Below are positions 15,524-24,554 of a stretch of 61,434 bases of DNA, in pieces. The stretch is from DATAFF01 sp036257595. GTDB lineage: Bacteria > Pseudomonadota > Alphaproteobacteria > Rhizobiales > Aestuariivirgaceae. Every line of letters begins with the position of its first letter. The stretch's first letter is position 1. Position numbers and translations under genes: made by a program. Below the pieces are notes generated by a model, which saw only the letters and a list, made by a program, of their open reading frames with translations, had not been told where the DNA came from and did no database searches. The DNA lies in the NCBI GenBank assembly GCA_036257595.1, contig DATAFF010000124.1, positions 1 to 61,434 of the forward strand, written 5' to 3'.

Positions 15524-16873
15524 TCAGGCCGCCTGCCTTTCGATCAGCGTCACCAGCTCGTCGACCAGCTTGCCGATCAGCGAGGGATCCTCGCCCTCGG
15601 CCATCACCCTGATCAGCGGCTCGGTTCCGGACGGGCGCACCAGCAACCGGCCGCCATTCTGGTCGAGCCGCGACTTCGCCTCGGCGATCGCCTTACGCAC
15701 CTGATCGGTGTCGAGCGGATTGACCTCGCCATAGCGGGCATTGCGCTGGACCTGGGGCAGCGGGGTGAACAGCCGGGTCACCTGGCTGACCGGCTTGTCG
15801 CCGAGCTTGACCGCCGCCATGACCTGCAGCGCCGCGACGAGGCCGTCGCCGGTGGTGCCGAAATCGGCGAGCACGATATGGCCCGACTGCTCTCCGCCGA
15901 CATTGCAGCCCTTGGTGCGCATGTGCTCGACGACATAGCGGTCGCCGACACGGGTGCGCAGGAGCTGGAGGTGAAGGTTCGACAGATAGCGCTCGAGGCC
16001 GAGATTGGACATGACGGTGGCAACGATGCCATCGCCACGCAGCCGGCCGCTGCGATGCCATTGGGTGGCGATAAGGGCCATCAGCTGATCGCCATTGACG
16101 AGCTCGCCGTGCTCGTCGACCAGAATCAGCCGGTCGGCGTCACCATCGAGCGCGATGCCGATATCGGCGCGCAGCTCGCGCACCTTGTCCTGCAACTTGT
16201 CGGGCGCCGTCGAGCCGCAGGCATCGTTGATGTTGAAGCCGTTCGGCTCGGTGCCGATGGCGATCACCTCGGCGCCGAGCTCCCAAAGCGCCTCCGGCGC
16301 GACCTGATAGGCGGCGCCATTGGCACAGTCGATCACCACCCTGAGGCCCGACAGGGTCAGCTCCTTGGGGAAGGTGTGCTTGGCGAACTCGATATAGCGG
16401 GCCTGGGCGTCCTCGATCCGCTTGGCACGGCCAATCTTGTCGGGCGCGGCGAAGGTCATGCCCTCGCCATTCTCGACCAGCGCCTCGATCGCCGCCTCGT
16501 CCTCGTCGGACAGCTTGAAGCCATCCGGACCGAAGATCTTGATGCCGTTGTCGTGGAACGGGTTGTGCGAGGCCGAGATCATGACGCCGAGATCGGCCCT
16601 GAGCGAACGGGTGAGCATGGCGACCGCCGGGGTGGGCAGCGGCCCGAACAGGAAGACGTCCATGCCCGCCGACAGGAAACCGGCGGTCAGCGCCTGCTCG
16701 ATCATATAGCCGGAGAGCCGGGTGTCCTTGCCGATCACCACGCGGTGGCGGTGGCTGCCACGGCGGTATTTGGTCCCGGCGGCGGCGCCCACCCTGAGCA
16801 CCGTCGCAGCGTCCATCGGCCAGCTGTTGGCCTTGCCTCTGATGCCATCCGTGCCGAAATAATTGCGGCTCAT
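15524..16873 (-). CDS. glmM: Phosphoglucosamine mutase
   Basis: 449 residues, full length. It converts glucosamine-6-phosphate to glucosamine-1-phosphate for peptidoglycan and lipid A precursors. The N-terminus YFGTDGIRGKAN is characteristic; the phosphoserine loop is MISASHNPFHDNGIKIFG around residue 100; the metal-binding loop is ALDGDADRLILVDE around 240; GGEQSGHIVLAD lies around 325 and the phosphate-binding loop RPSGTEPLIRVMAEG around 415. It lies downstream of folP and ftsH, a standard alphaproteobacterial order. Confidence 0.97.
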   Translation of the reverse strand: MSRNYFGTDGIRGKANSWPMDAATVLRVGAAAGTKYRRGSHRHRVVIGKDTRLSGYMIEQALTAGFLSAGMDVFLFGPLPTPAVAMLTRSLRADLGVMISASHNPFHDNGIKIFGPDGFKLSDEDEAAIEALVENGEGMTFAAPDKIGRAKRIEDAQARYIEFAKHTFPKELTLSGLRVVIDCANGAAYQVAPEALWELGAEVIAIGTEPNGFNINDACGSTAPDKLQDKVRELRADIGIALDGDADRLILVDEHGELVNGDQLMALIATQWHRSGRLRGDGIVATVMSNLGLERYLSNLHLQLLRTRVGDRYVVEHMRTKGCNVGGEQSGHIVLADFGTTGDGLVAALQVMAAVKLGDKPVSQVTRLFTPLPQVQRNARYGEVNPLDTDQVRKAIAEAKSRLDQNGGRLLVRPSGTEPLIRVMAEGEDPSLIGKLVDELVTLIERQAA

Positions 16874-16943
16874 AACCTACCCCGCATCGTCCCCTACCCC
16901 GCACCAGAATAGCCGATCGTGCGTTAAGAAACACGCCTCCCGG

Positions 16944-18005
16944 TCAAAAAGACATGCCAAAACTCCCAGCCCAGACATTGAGGGCATGGCGGGTCAGGCG
17001 GACGTCATGGACGCGGATAATCTGCGCTCCCTGGATGGCTGCGGTCAGAGCCGCCCCGACCGAGCCGGCGTCGCGACGGCCAGCCTCGGTCTCGTCGGTC
17101 AGGGTACCGATGAATCCTTTGCGCGAGGCACCGACGAGAAGCGGCACCCCGAGGCCGTGAAACAGCGCGATCTGGCGCATCAGCTCCATATTGTGCTCGT
17201 GGGTCTTGCCGAAACCGATGCCGGGATCGGCGATCAGGCGCTGGCGGGGAATGCCATGGGCCTCGCAGGCGGCCAGCCTCCCTTCGAGATAGTCGTAAAT
17301 GTCGAGCGCCACGTCTCGGTAGCGGGGATCGTCCTGCATGGTCCGGGGGTCGCTGAGCGCGTGCATCAGCACGATGGGCAGGCCGGAGCGGGCGGCGACG
17401 TCGAGGCTTGCGGGGTCATGGGTCAGGGCCGAGACGTCGTTCAGGATCGCCGCGCCATTGGCGGCAGCCTCCGCGAGAATTGCCGCCTTGCGCGAGTCGA
17501 CGGAGACGCAGTGACCGGCGGCGGCGAGCGCGGCGATCACCGGAATGGCGCGCCGGCGCTCCTCGGCAAGCGGGACGGGCTCGGAATAGGGTCTCGTCGA
17601 CTCGCCACCGATATCGAGAATGGCTGCTCCCTCTCTGGCGAGCGCGAGGCCATGGGCGACGGCGACGGCGGCGTCGGCATGCTGGCCGCCATCGGAAAAG
17701 CTGTCAGGGGTGACGTTGACGATGCCCATGACCAGGCTGCGATCCATGCGCAAGCCCGCGACATCGGGACGGGGTGCGGCGATCCGGGCGAGGGTGGCGG
17801 CGATCTTCGGATCGCTCGAGGCAGCCAGGTCGGCAAAGAGCCGCAAGCTTCGCCAATCACGGTCGGCGTCGCGCTCGACGACCTCGATCTCGGTGAACGC
17901 GATGTCGAGCCCGGCGAGCCGACCGGCGCTGCCGGAGGCCAGCGCCTGGCGGGCGTCCTCACCCCAGCACAGGCCGACGGGGCGGAGATAGAGGGAGGTG
18001 GTCAT
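16944..18005 (-). CDS. folP: Dihydropteroate synthase with N-terminal extension
   Basis: 353 residues from the ATG at 18005 (MTTSLYLRPVG). The alternative ATG at 18032 lies inside heptamer copy 5 and is unlikely. It condenses 4-aminobenzoate with dihydropterin pyrophosphate in folate synthesis and is the sulfonamide target. Motifs: VMGIVNVTPDSFSDGG, DIGGESTRP, ILNDVSA, DPGIGFGKTHEHN and VGASRKGFIGTL. About 85 residues precede the catalytic core, more than in E. coli FolP; longer forms occur in other alphaproteobacteria. The 5' end is separated from the ftsH stop only by copy 5. Confidence 0.95.
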   Translation of the reverse strand: MTTSLYLRPVGLCWGEDARQALASGSAGRLAGLDIAFTEIEVVERDADRDWRSLRLFADLAASSDPKIAATLARIAAPRPDVAGLRMDRSLVMGIVNVTPDSFSDGGQHADAAVAVAHGLALAREGAAILDIGGESTRPYSEPVPLAEERRRAIPVIAALAAAGHCVSVDSRKAAILAEAAANGAAILNDVSALTHDPASLDVAARSGLPIVLMHALSDPRTMQDDPRYRDVALDIYDYLEGRLAACEAHGIPRQRLIADPGIGFGKTHEHNMELMRQIALFHGLGVPLLVGASRKGFIGTLTDETEAGRRDAGSVGAALTAAIQGAQIIRVHDVRLTRHALNVWAGSFGMSF

Positions 18006-18018
18006 GGACGCAATGATA

Positions 18019-18087
18019 CAGGCAGTCGGCATTAGGCAGTAGGTCGTGAGCGATGCTACTGCCTACTGCCTATTTGCCTACTGCCTA
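18019..18087. repeat. Heptamer palindrome element, copy 5
   Basis: Left arm CAGGCAGTCGGCATTAGGCA, spacer GTCGTGAGCGATG, right arm CTACTGCCTACTGCCTATTT then GCCTACTGCCTAA. On the minus strand the first heptamer supplies the ftsH stop codon (TAG at 18087-18085). The other end is 13 bases from the folP start. The arms match copy 4 almost base for base. Confidence 0.92.
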
Positions 18088-20004
18088 AGCCTGCGGCTGC
18101 GGCTCCATATCGCCGGTGCCCTTGGGGCCGCGGGAGGGCCGCTTGGTGACCGGGACCGAAGAGGCGGTCGGCGTCGGGCGGTCATCGCTGCCGTCCTTGC
18201 GCTCGATAGGCTCGCCATTGAGGACCTTGTGCACCTCCTCGCTGGTGAGGGTCTCATATTCGAGGAGTGCCGCTGCCAGCGCATGGAGATCGTTGAGGCG
18301 GGTGCTTAGCACCTCGCGGGCCCTGGCCTCTCCGGCATCGACGAGGCGGCGGCATTCGGCGTCGATCAGCCGCGCCGTCTCCTCGGAAATGTTCTGCGAG
18401 CGGGCCACCGAGTGGCCAAGGAACACCTCTTCCTGGTTCTCGCGCAAACGGATGCGCCCGAGCTTGTCGCTCATGCCGTAGTCCATCACCATGGAGCGGG
18501 CCATGTTGGTGGCCTGCTTGATGTCGTTGGCGGCACCGGTGGTGACATTCTCCGGGCCGAAGATCAGCTCCTCGGCGACGCGGCCGCCAAAGACCATCGC
18601 GAGATAGGCCTCCATCTCGTATTTCTTCATGTTGAAGCGGTCGCGCTCGGGCAGATTGACTGTGACGCCGAGGGAGCGGCCGCGCGGAATGATGGTGACC
18701 TTGTGGAGCGGATCGTTGCCTTTGACGGAGAGGCCGACCAAAGCATGGCCCGCCTCGTGATAGGCGGTGAGCTTCTTCTCCTCCTCGGTCATTGCCATGG
18801 ACCGGCGCTCGGCGCCCATCAGGACCTTGTCCTTGGCGTCCTCGAAATCCTTCTGGGTCACCATGCGGCGCGACCGGCGGGCAGCGAGGAGCGCTGCCTC
18901 GTTGACCAGGTTGGAGAGGTCGGCGCCCGAGAAGCCGGGGGTGCCGCGGGCAATGACCTTGGCGTCGACATCGGGTGCCAGCGGCACATTGCGCATGTGC
19001 ACCTTCAGGATCTTCTCGCGGCCGCCAATATCGGGGTTGGGAACGACGATCTGGCGATCGAAGCGTCCCGGGCGCAGCAACGCCGGGTCGAGCACGTCCG
19101 GCCGGTTGGTGGCGGCAATGAGGATCACGCCCTCATTGGCCTCGAAACCGTCCATCTCGACCAGGAGCTGGTTCAAAGTCTGCTCGCGCTCGTCATTGCC
19201 GCCGCCAAGGCCGGCACCGCGGTGGCGCCCGACCGCGTCTATCTCGTCGATGAAAATGATGCAGGGCGCGTTCTTCTTGGCCTGCTCGAACATGTCGCGG
19301 ACGCGGGAGGCGCCGACGCCGACAAACATCTCGACGAAATCCGAGCCGGAAATGGTGAAGAACGGGACATTGGCCTCACCGGCAATGGCACGGGCGAGGA
19401 GCGTCTTGCCGGTGCCGGGCGGGCCGACCAGCAGCGCCCCTTTGGGGATCTTGCCGCCGAGCCGCTGGAATTTGTGCGGGTCCTTGAGGAACTCGACGAT
19501 TTCCTGGAGATCCTCCTTGGCCTCGTCGACGCCGGCGACATCATCGAAGGTGACACGGCCATGGCGCTCGGTCAGGAGCTTGGCCTTGGACTTGCCGAAC
19601 CCCATCGCCTTGCCGGAGCCGGCCTGCATCTGGCGCATGAAGAAGATCCAGACGCCGACCATCAGCAGGATCGGGAACCAGGAGAAGATCAGGCTCGGCA
19701 GGAACTCGTCGGAGCCGGCGGGACGCGCTTTGATCTCGACGCCCTTCTGGCGCAAGGTCGCAACCAGGCCGGAATCCTGCGGCGCATAGGTCTGGAAGCC
19801 GGTGCCATTGGTGTATTGGCCGGAAATGCTGTCGCCCGAGATGGTGACCGATTTGACCTCACCGGAATCGACCTTGGAGAGGAACTCGGAATAGCTTACG
19901 TCGCTCGACGACATGCGTTGTGTCTGCCCCTGGAACAGGGAGAACAGCGCAAAGAGGAGCAATGCGATAACGATCCAGACTGCGAGACTGCGGAAATTGT
20001 TCAA
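18085..20004 (-). CDS. ftsH: ATP-dependent zinc metalloprotease FtsH
   Basis: 639 residues. The start is a TTG at 20004 (TTG AAC AAT TTC) with GAGAGG upstream. It is a membrane-bound AAA+ protease that degrades misfolded membrane proteins and regulators. Two transmembrane helices (residues ~7-23 and ~107-125) flank a periplasmic domain. The AAA module has Walker A GPPGTGKT, Walker B IIFIDEID, pore region FVEMFVGVGASRVRD and second-region homology AATNRPDVLDPALLRPGRFD. The zinc site is HEAGH around residue 415. The short Pro/Gln-rich tail ends at a stop codon contributed by heptamer copy 5. Confidence 0.97.
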   Translation of the reverse strand: MNNFRSLAVWIVIALLLFALFSLFQGQTQRMSSSDVSYSEFLSKVDSGEVKSVTISGDSISGQYTNGTGFQTYAPQDSGLVATLRQKGVEIKARPAGSDEFLPSLIFSWFPILLMVGVWIFFMRQMQAGSGKAMGFGKSKAKLLTERHGRVTFDDVAGVDEAKEDLQEIVEFLKDPHKFQRLGGKIPKGALLVGPPGTGKTLLARAIAGEANVPFFTISGSDFVEMFVGVGASRVRDMFEQAKKNAPCIIFIDEIDAVGRHRGAGLGGGNDEREQTLNQLLVEMDGFEANEGVILIAATNRPDVLDPALLRPGRFDRQIVVPNPDIGGREKILKVHMRNVPLAPDVDAKVIARGTPGFSGADLSNLVNEAALLAARRSRRMVTQKDFEDAKDKVLMGAERRSMAMTEEEKKLTAYHEAGHALVGLSVKGNDPLHKVTIIPRGRSLGVTVNLPERDRFNMKKYEMEAYLAMVFGGRVAEELIFGPENVTTGAANDIKQATNMARSMVMDYGMSDKLGRIRLRENQEEVFLGHSVARSQNISEETARLIDAECRRLVDAGEARAREVLSTRLNDLHALAAALLEYETLTSEEVHKVLNGEPIERKDGSDDRPTPTASSVPVTKRPSRGPKGTGDMEPQPQA

Positions 20005-20075
20005 CTTAAGCGCCTCTCGTAAGAGTGGGCCGTCGCTCCCTCTGGTGCAACCCTGCCCGTGGCTTGACCGAGTGT

Positions 20076-20104
20076 AACATATGTACGCTCAAAAGGGTTG
20101 CCAA
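20076..20104 (-). promoter_or_regulatory. Candidate ftsH promoter
   Basis: On the minus strand, TTGGCA (20104-20099) and TATGTT (20081-20076) are 17 bases apart. They sit in the 137-base gap between tilS and ftsH, which would give a leader of about 65 bases. The longer-than-usual gap within an otherwise compact gene run supports an internal promoter. Confidence 0.45.
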
Positions 20105-20141
20105 GTTTACTACCAGAGATGGATCGGCTGGTCCATTTTGG

Positions 20142-21398
20142 TCAATCTGCAATAAATTTGACTGTCAAGCCCTCAGCCGGGCGGCCGAACAACCAAACCG
20201 GCTGATTGTCGGCTAGAATTGCCGGGGTGGATCGCCAGACGAAATCCGGCATGGCGGGCGGACGGGCCGGGCCAGGGCGGAGGCCACCGACCGGCACGAT
20301 CGAGTAGGTCTGCGCGGTCGCGGCATCGGCAAGGACAATGGCGAAACGGCGGTCCCAGACCGTCACCTGGCCCGGCCGCAGCGCAACCGGCGCAGCGCTC
20401 AGCCGCCCCGGCTCGCGGCCGAACAGAAGCTTGGCCTTCTGCCGGACGAGTCGGCATCCCGCAAGGGTCCGAGCGGTCCCTTCACTGCCGGCGATCCAGC
20501 GCTCCATCGCCTCGAGCGACGCCAGACGTGGCGCTTCCGGGTGGCCGCCGAAGCGGGCAATCGCCCGCCCGAGCAGGCGGATGCGGATCTCCGTCGGCAG
20601 CTCCATCAGGCGGTTGCGATCGAGGCTGCCGGAGCCCTCGGGGGCCACTGCGAGGAGAGCATGCTCGGCCTCGCGCGCATGGTGCTCGAGCGCCTGGTTG
20701 GCGCGGCGCAGCCGTGCTGCGGCAAGCGCAATGTGGCTGCCGCTCAGCCCGGCCTCGGCGAGAGTGGCGAGGACCTCGCGGGTGCGTACCCGTTCGAAGG
20801 CGCGGTTATGGTTGCTCGGATCATCGATGAAGGGCAGACCGCGGGCCTCAAGGGTGGCGAGCAGACGGGCACGCGGCACCGTGAGGAAAGGGCGAAGCAC
20901 ATGCCAGGGCTCGCGGCTCTCCGCCGGCATGGCGCCGAGACCCTCGACGCCAGAGCCGCGGGCCAGACGCATGATCACGGTCTCGGCCTGGTCATCCAGC
21001 GTATGGGCAGTGACAATCGGACCGAAGCCATGACTGGCACACCATTGCCGCATGAGCCGGTAGCGAGCATCACGCGCTGCCGCCTGGATGCCGCTTTGCG
21101 GCTTGCTGCCGCTCCATCGGAGACGATGGGCTTCGAGACCGAGAGCTGCCGCCCATGCATTGACGCTCAGCGCCTCGGCAGCCGATTCGCGGCGGAGTCC
21201 ATGATCAACGGTGAGCACGGCGAGCCGCGGCGCTGCGGGGCGGGATCTCGCCCATTCGGCCACCAGCGTCATCATGGCCACGGAATCGCTGCCGCCCGAG
21301 ACGGCCAGCGCAACGGAATCGAAGGCGAGAAGCGGCGTCAGCAGGCTTTCGCTTTCGGCGGCGGTGATCGGCTCACTGTTCCGGCTAGCAGCCGGCAC
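20142..21398 (-). CDS. tilS: tRNA(Ile)-lysidine synthetase
   Basis: 418 residues. It attaches lysine to C34 of tRNA-Ile(CAU), changing its decoding from AUG to AUA; cytoplasmic. The PP-loop ATP motif is LAVSGGSDSVAMM around residue 35. Further signatures are VLTVDHGLRRES, ARDARYRLM, VTAHTLDDQAETVIMRLARG and LPFIDDPSN. Its start overlaps the end of cpoB by 14 bases, so it is probably translated from the tol-pal transcript. Confidence 0.95.
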   Translation of the reverse strand: MPAASRNSEPITAAESESLLTPLLAFDSVALAVSGGSDSVAMMTLVAEWARSRPAAPRLAVLTVDHGLRRESAAEALSVNAWAAALGLEAHRLRWSGSKPQSGIQAAARDARYRLMRQWCASHGFGPIVTAHTLDDQAETVIMRLARGSGVEGLGAMPAESREPWHVLRPFLTVPRARLLATLEARGLPFIDDPSNHNRAFERVRTREVLATLAEAGLSGSHIALAAARLRRANQALEHHAREAEHALLAVAPEGSGSLDRNRLMELPTEIRIRLLGRAIARFGGHPEAPRLASLEAMERWIAGSEGTARTLAGCRLVRQKAKLLFGREPGRLSAAPVALRPGQVTVWDRRFAIVLADAATAQTYSIVPVGGLRPGPARPPAMPDFVWRSTPAILADNQPVWLFGRPAEGLTVKFIAD

Positions 21399-22431
21399 GT
21401 TTCATCTCCCGGAGGGCTTGATTGCGAGCATCGGCGGCGGCCGGATACTTCTTCGGCACCTCGGCAAAGGCGCCACAGGCCTGCTCCTTCTGGCCGAGCT
21501 TGTTCAGCGACATGCCGAGCTTGAGCAGCGCGTTGGGTGCGCGCGGGCTCTTGGGATGGGTCTGGAAGCCCGCCAGGAAGTTCCGTGCCGCGTCTTTGTA
21601 CTTGCCTTGAACGTAATAGGTCTCGCCAAGCCAATATTGGGCATTGCCGGCAAGCTCATGGTCGCGATAGCGCGACAGGAACAGGCGGAAGCCGGCTTCC
21701 GCTTCGCCGAACTGGCGATTGGTATATTGATCATAGGCGCCTTCATAGACCTGTTCGGGCGAACCGCCGGTGCCTCCCATCTGATTGCCGTCAAGCGCAG
21801 CGGATTCCACACTATCGGAATCATCCCCAGGTGCAGGCCCGCCAATGGCGCCGACACCGGACGACGAGCCGGGCATGCCGCCATTGACGGTGTCGGACGA
21901 TACCTGACCGAGCACCTTGGGACCGGGAGCGCGCTCGCGAGGACTTGCATCCTCCTCGCCTTCAAGCTCGACCATCTCGTTGCCGCCACTTTGTCCCGGC
22001 TGGACCTGCCCCTGCGGCGGCGATTGCTCGGGCTCGCCACCCTGCCCTTGAGCGTGCCCGTATGACTGGAGATCATAGGACTGGAACGAGCTGGTCGAGC
22101 CGAGATCCTGGGATGGCGGCGGGTTGCCGCCAGCGAGCGGCTGACCCGAGGGCGGCGGCGGGCCATTGTTACCTTGGAACAGGCCCTGCGGCCGCTGCGG
22201 CGGGGCGTTGAAGGCCGATTCGCTGCGATTCATCCCAGCACCGCCCCCACCGCCGCGCGCCTCGATCTGGCGCAGCTGGTGCTGCAGTTCCTGGATCTGG
22301 CCAACGAGCTGGCGCACCTGCTCCTCGAGCACGCTCAGCCGATAACCGAGATTCTCACCCTGGGCCATTGCCGGCGTGGCGACGCCTGCGGCCACCACAG
22401 CAATTGCCAACGCCTTCAACCATCGTCTCAT
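21385..22431 (-). CDS. cpoB: Tol-Pal system protein CpoB (YbgF)
   Basis: 348 residues from the ATG at 22431, chosen for the GAGGAG upstream and for the signal peptide beginning MRRWLKALAIAVV and ending PAMA. A coiled-coil segment follows (LSVLEEQVRQLVGQIQELQ), then a long Gly/Pro/Gln-rich linker, then C-terminal TPRs (EQVYEGAYDQYTNRQFGEAE; NAQYWLGETYYVQGKYKDAA; LLKLGMSLNKLGQKEQ). It is periplasmic and coordinates peptidoglycan synthesis with outer-membrane constriction at division. It is the last tol-pal gene and overlaps tilS. The linker is longer than in E. coli. Confidence 0.93.
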   Translation of the reverse strand: MRRWLKALAIAVVAAGVATPAMAQGENLGYRLSVLEEQVRQLVGQIQELQHQLRQIEARGGGGGAGMNRSESAFNAPPQRPQGLFQGNNGPPPPSGQPLAGGNPPPSQDLGSTSSFQSYDLQSYGHAQGQGGEPEQSPPQGQVQPGQSGGNEMVELEGEEDASPRERAPGPKVLGQVSSDTVNGGMPGSSSGVGAIGGPAPGDDSDSVESAALDGNQMGGTGGSPEQVYEGAYDQYTNRQFGEAEAGFRLFLSRYRDHELAGNAQYWLGETYYVQGKYKDAARNFLAGFQTHPKSPRAPNALLKLGMSLNKLGQKEQACGAFAEVPKKYPAAADARNQALREMKRAGC

Positions 22432-22544
22432 GATGCTCCTCGAACCATATCGCGTAGAGCGAGCATTGCCCGCATTATGCCACCGAGGCTCCCGCCCAAA
22501 GGCGGTGAAAGTGAGGCTCGACGGTTCGGGGAAACCGGGCCCGC

Positions 22545-23033
22545 CTAGCCCGAAACTGCCCCGCCAGTGATGACGGTGACGGCCCGCCGGTTCTGCGACC
22601 AGCATGATTCGGCGTCGCATAGCGCAACCGGCCGCTCCTTACCATAAGCAATGGTCGACAGCCGGGCTGCCGGAATGCCTTGGGCCACCAGGAACTCCCG
22701 GGCGGCGGTGGCGCGTCGCGCCGAGAGGGCAATATTGTACTCGCGTGTGCCGCGCTCGTCGGCGTGGCCCTCAACCTGGATGGTGACTTGCGGGTACTGG
22801 CGGAGCCAGGCCGCCTGCCGGCGCAGCACTTCCTGGGCCTCAGGTGTCAGGGTCGACGTGTCGACAATAAAATAGATACGGTCGCCGACATTCACCATGA
22901 AGTCGCGTTCAGAGCCTGGAACTGCGGCCTGGGCGCCCGGCTGGGTCGGGGTGTTGTTCTTGTTGCACCCCGCAATGACACTCAGCCCCAATAGCAAAAT
23001 GACGACCCGCAGGCCGGCAATCTGACGCAGCAT
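22545..23033 (-). CDS. pal: Peptidoglycan-associated lipoprotein Pal
   Basis: 162 residues. Lipoprotein signal with lipobox VIAGC (Cys at about residue 23), then a short disordered linker and an OmpA-like peptidoglycan-binding domain: DRIYFIVDTSTLTPEAQEVL, VEGHADERGTREYNIALS (the diaminopimelate-binding TNDxxG-equivalent region, here ADERG), and AYGKERPV. It ties the outer membrane to the cell wall and binds TolB and TolA. It sits between tolB and cpoB. Confidence 0.96.
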   Translation of the reverse strand: MLRQIAGLRVVILLLGLSVIAGCNKNNTPTQPGAQAAVPGSERDFMVNVGDRIYFIVDTSTLTPEAQEVLRRQAAWLRQYPQVTIQVEGHADERGTREYNIALSARRATAAREFLVAQGIPAARLSTIAYGKERPVALCDAESCWSQNRRAVTVITGGAVSG

Positions 23034-23179
23034 CTATCCCACTCCTCGAAATTCGAAAGATACGCAGTCGGTCGCCAACCAACTCAGCCCCGAGACGCGA
23101 TCCCCCGAATGCCAGGCCCCCCATCGGGCCCCACAGGGGCACGTTCTGCCCTTCGTGACCATGCTCTAGCCTCCCCGAC

Positions 23180-24538
23180 CTATTTGAGCAAGGGAGACCA
23201 TGCCGGGTCGGAGGCAAAGCCAGGGGTCGCGACCGGCCGCTCATTGTACCCCGTCACATCCACACTGAAGAGCTTCGGCCCCCCCTGCTCGCCAGGACTG
23301 TCGCGGAAAAACATGAGAACGCGGCCGTTTGGCGCCCAGGTTGGCCCTTCATTGTGGAACCCTTCGGTCAGTATTCTCTCACCGGAGCCGTCCGGTTTCA
23401 TCACCCCGATGGCAAATCGTCCACCGCTCATTTTGGTGAAAGCGATCTGGTCGCCGCGCGGCGACCAGACCGGCGTCGAGTAGCGACCCTCGCCATAGCT
23501 GATTCGCTGCTGACTGGAGCCGTCGGCCGACATGACATAGAGCTGTTGGGTGCCGCCGCGGTCGGATTCGAAAATGATGCGACTGCCGTCGGGCGAGAAG
23601 CTCGGCGCGGTGTCAATGGCCGCCGAATTGGTGAGCTGGCGGATCTGCTTCGATCTGAGATCCATCATGTAGATGTTGGATGAGGCGCCCTGGAGGACGC
23701 TCATGACAAGGCGCTGCCCGTCCGGCGAGAAGCGCGGGGCGATGACGCTGTTGTCGGCGAACACACCCACGATCTCGCGTTGCCCGGTCTCGATATTGTA
23801 GAGATAAATCCGGGGTTTGTTGCCGGCATAGGAGACGTAGGTGATCTCCTGCGAGTTGGGATTGAAACGCGGGGTCAGCACCAGGTCCTTGCCGTCGGTG
23901 AGCTTGCGGATGTTGAATCCATCCTGGTCCATGATGGCGAGGCGCTTGACCCGCTTGTCCTTCGGACCACTCTCCTCGATGAACACGACACGGGTGTCGA
24001 AATAGCCGTCTTCGCCGGTCAGGGCCTTGTAGATGGCGTCCGAGATCATGTGGCCCATGCGGCGCCAATTCTTCGGCGAGGTGACGAATTGGAAGCCCAG
24101 CACCTGGGTCTGGGCGAAGACATCCCACAGCCGGAACTCGGCGCGGAGCCGGCCGTCCGGCTGCATGATGGCCTGGCCGGTGACCAGCGCCTGCGCCTGA
24201 ATGGTACGCCAATCGCCAAAATTCGGCTGCTGATTGAAGTTGGTGATCTGCTCGATATACGACTCGGGTGGCAGCGGCCGGAAAAGGCCGGAACGGTCGA
24301 GATTTGCGGCGATGACGGCAGCAATATCGGCGCCGAACTTGCCTTCGTCCGGAGCGGCGCCGATGAAGGCCGGGATGGCGATCGGCAGCGGCTGGACCTG
24401 GCCCTTGGTGATGTCGAGCTCAAGCGCTGCTCGAGCCGGGGCCGGCGCAATCGCGAAGCAGATGCCGACGATGCCGACCAGCGCCAGCAGAGTCCAAAGA
24501 GTGGCGCTGAGCGCCCCGACATTCCTGGTGATGGTCAT
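23180..24538 (-). CDS. tolB: Tol-Pal system beta-propeller protein TolB
   Basis: 452 residues from the ATG at 24538 (MTITRNVG), which begins a signal peptide ending PARA. The longer ORF reads back into tolA and was not used. The N-terminal TolB domain (IAIPAFIGAAPDEGKFGADI) is followed by a six-bladed propeller with repeated SPDG-type motifs: RFNPNSQEITYVSYAG, RFSPDGQRLVMSV, SFSPDGSRIIFESDRGG and VWSPRGDQIAFTK. It is periplasmic and links TolA to Pal. A 146-base gap separates it from pal. Confidence 0.96.
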   Translation of the reverse strand: MTITRNVGALSATLWTLLALVGIVGICFAIAPAPARAALELDITKGQVQPLPIAIPAFIGAAPDEGKFGADIAAVIAANLDRSGLFRPLPPESYIEQITNFNQQPNFGDWRTIQAQALVTGQAIMQPDGRLRAEFRLWDVFAQTQVLGFQFVTSPKNWRRMGHMISDAIYKALTGEDGYFDTRVVFIEESGPKDKRVKRLAIMDQDGFNIRKLTDGKDLVLTPRFNPNSQEITYVSYAGNKPRIYLYNIETGQREIVGVFADNSVIAPRFSPDGQRLVMSVLQGASSNIYMMDLRSKQIRQLTNSAAIDTAPSFSPDGSRIIFESDRGGTQQLYVMSADGSSQQRISYGEGRYSTPVWSPRGDQIAFTKMSGGRFAIGVMKPDGSGERILTEGFHNEGPTWAPNGRVLMFFRDSPGEQGGPKLFSVDVTGYNERPVATPGFASDPAWSPLLK

Positions 24539-24554
24539 GAATCTCCTCGAGCGC

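Noticed and set aside
15243..15704. 153-residue ORF in the 15-kb gap
   Set aside because: It runs through the structured element and heptamer copy 4 into the antisense of glmM; low-complexity Ser-rich translation.
18412..20022. 536-residue ORF on the plus strand
   Set aside because: It is antisense to ftsH and has no recognisable domain.
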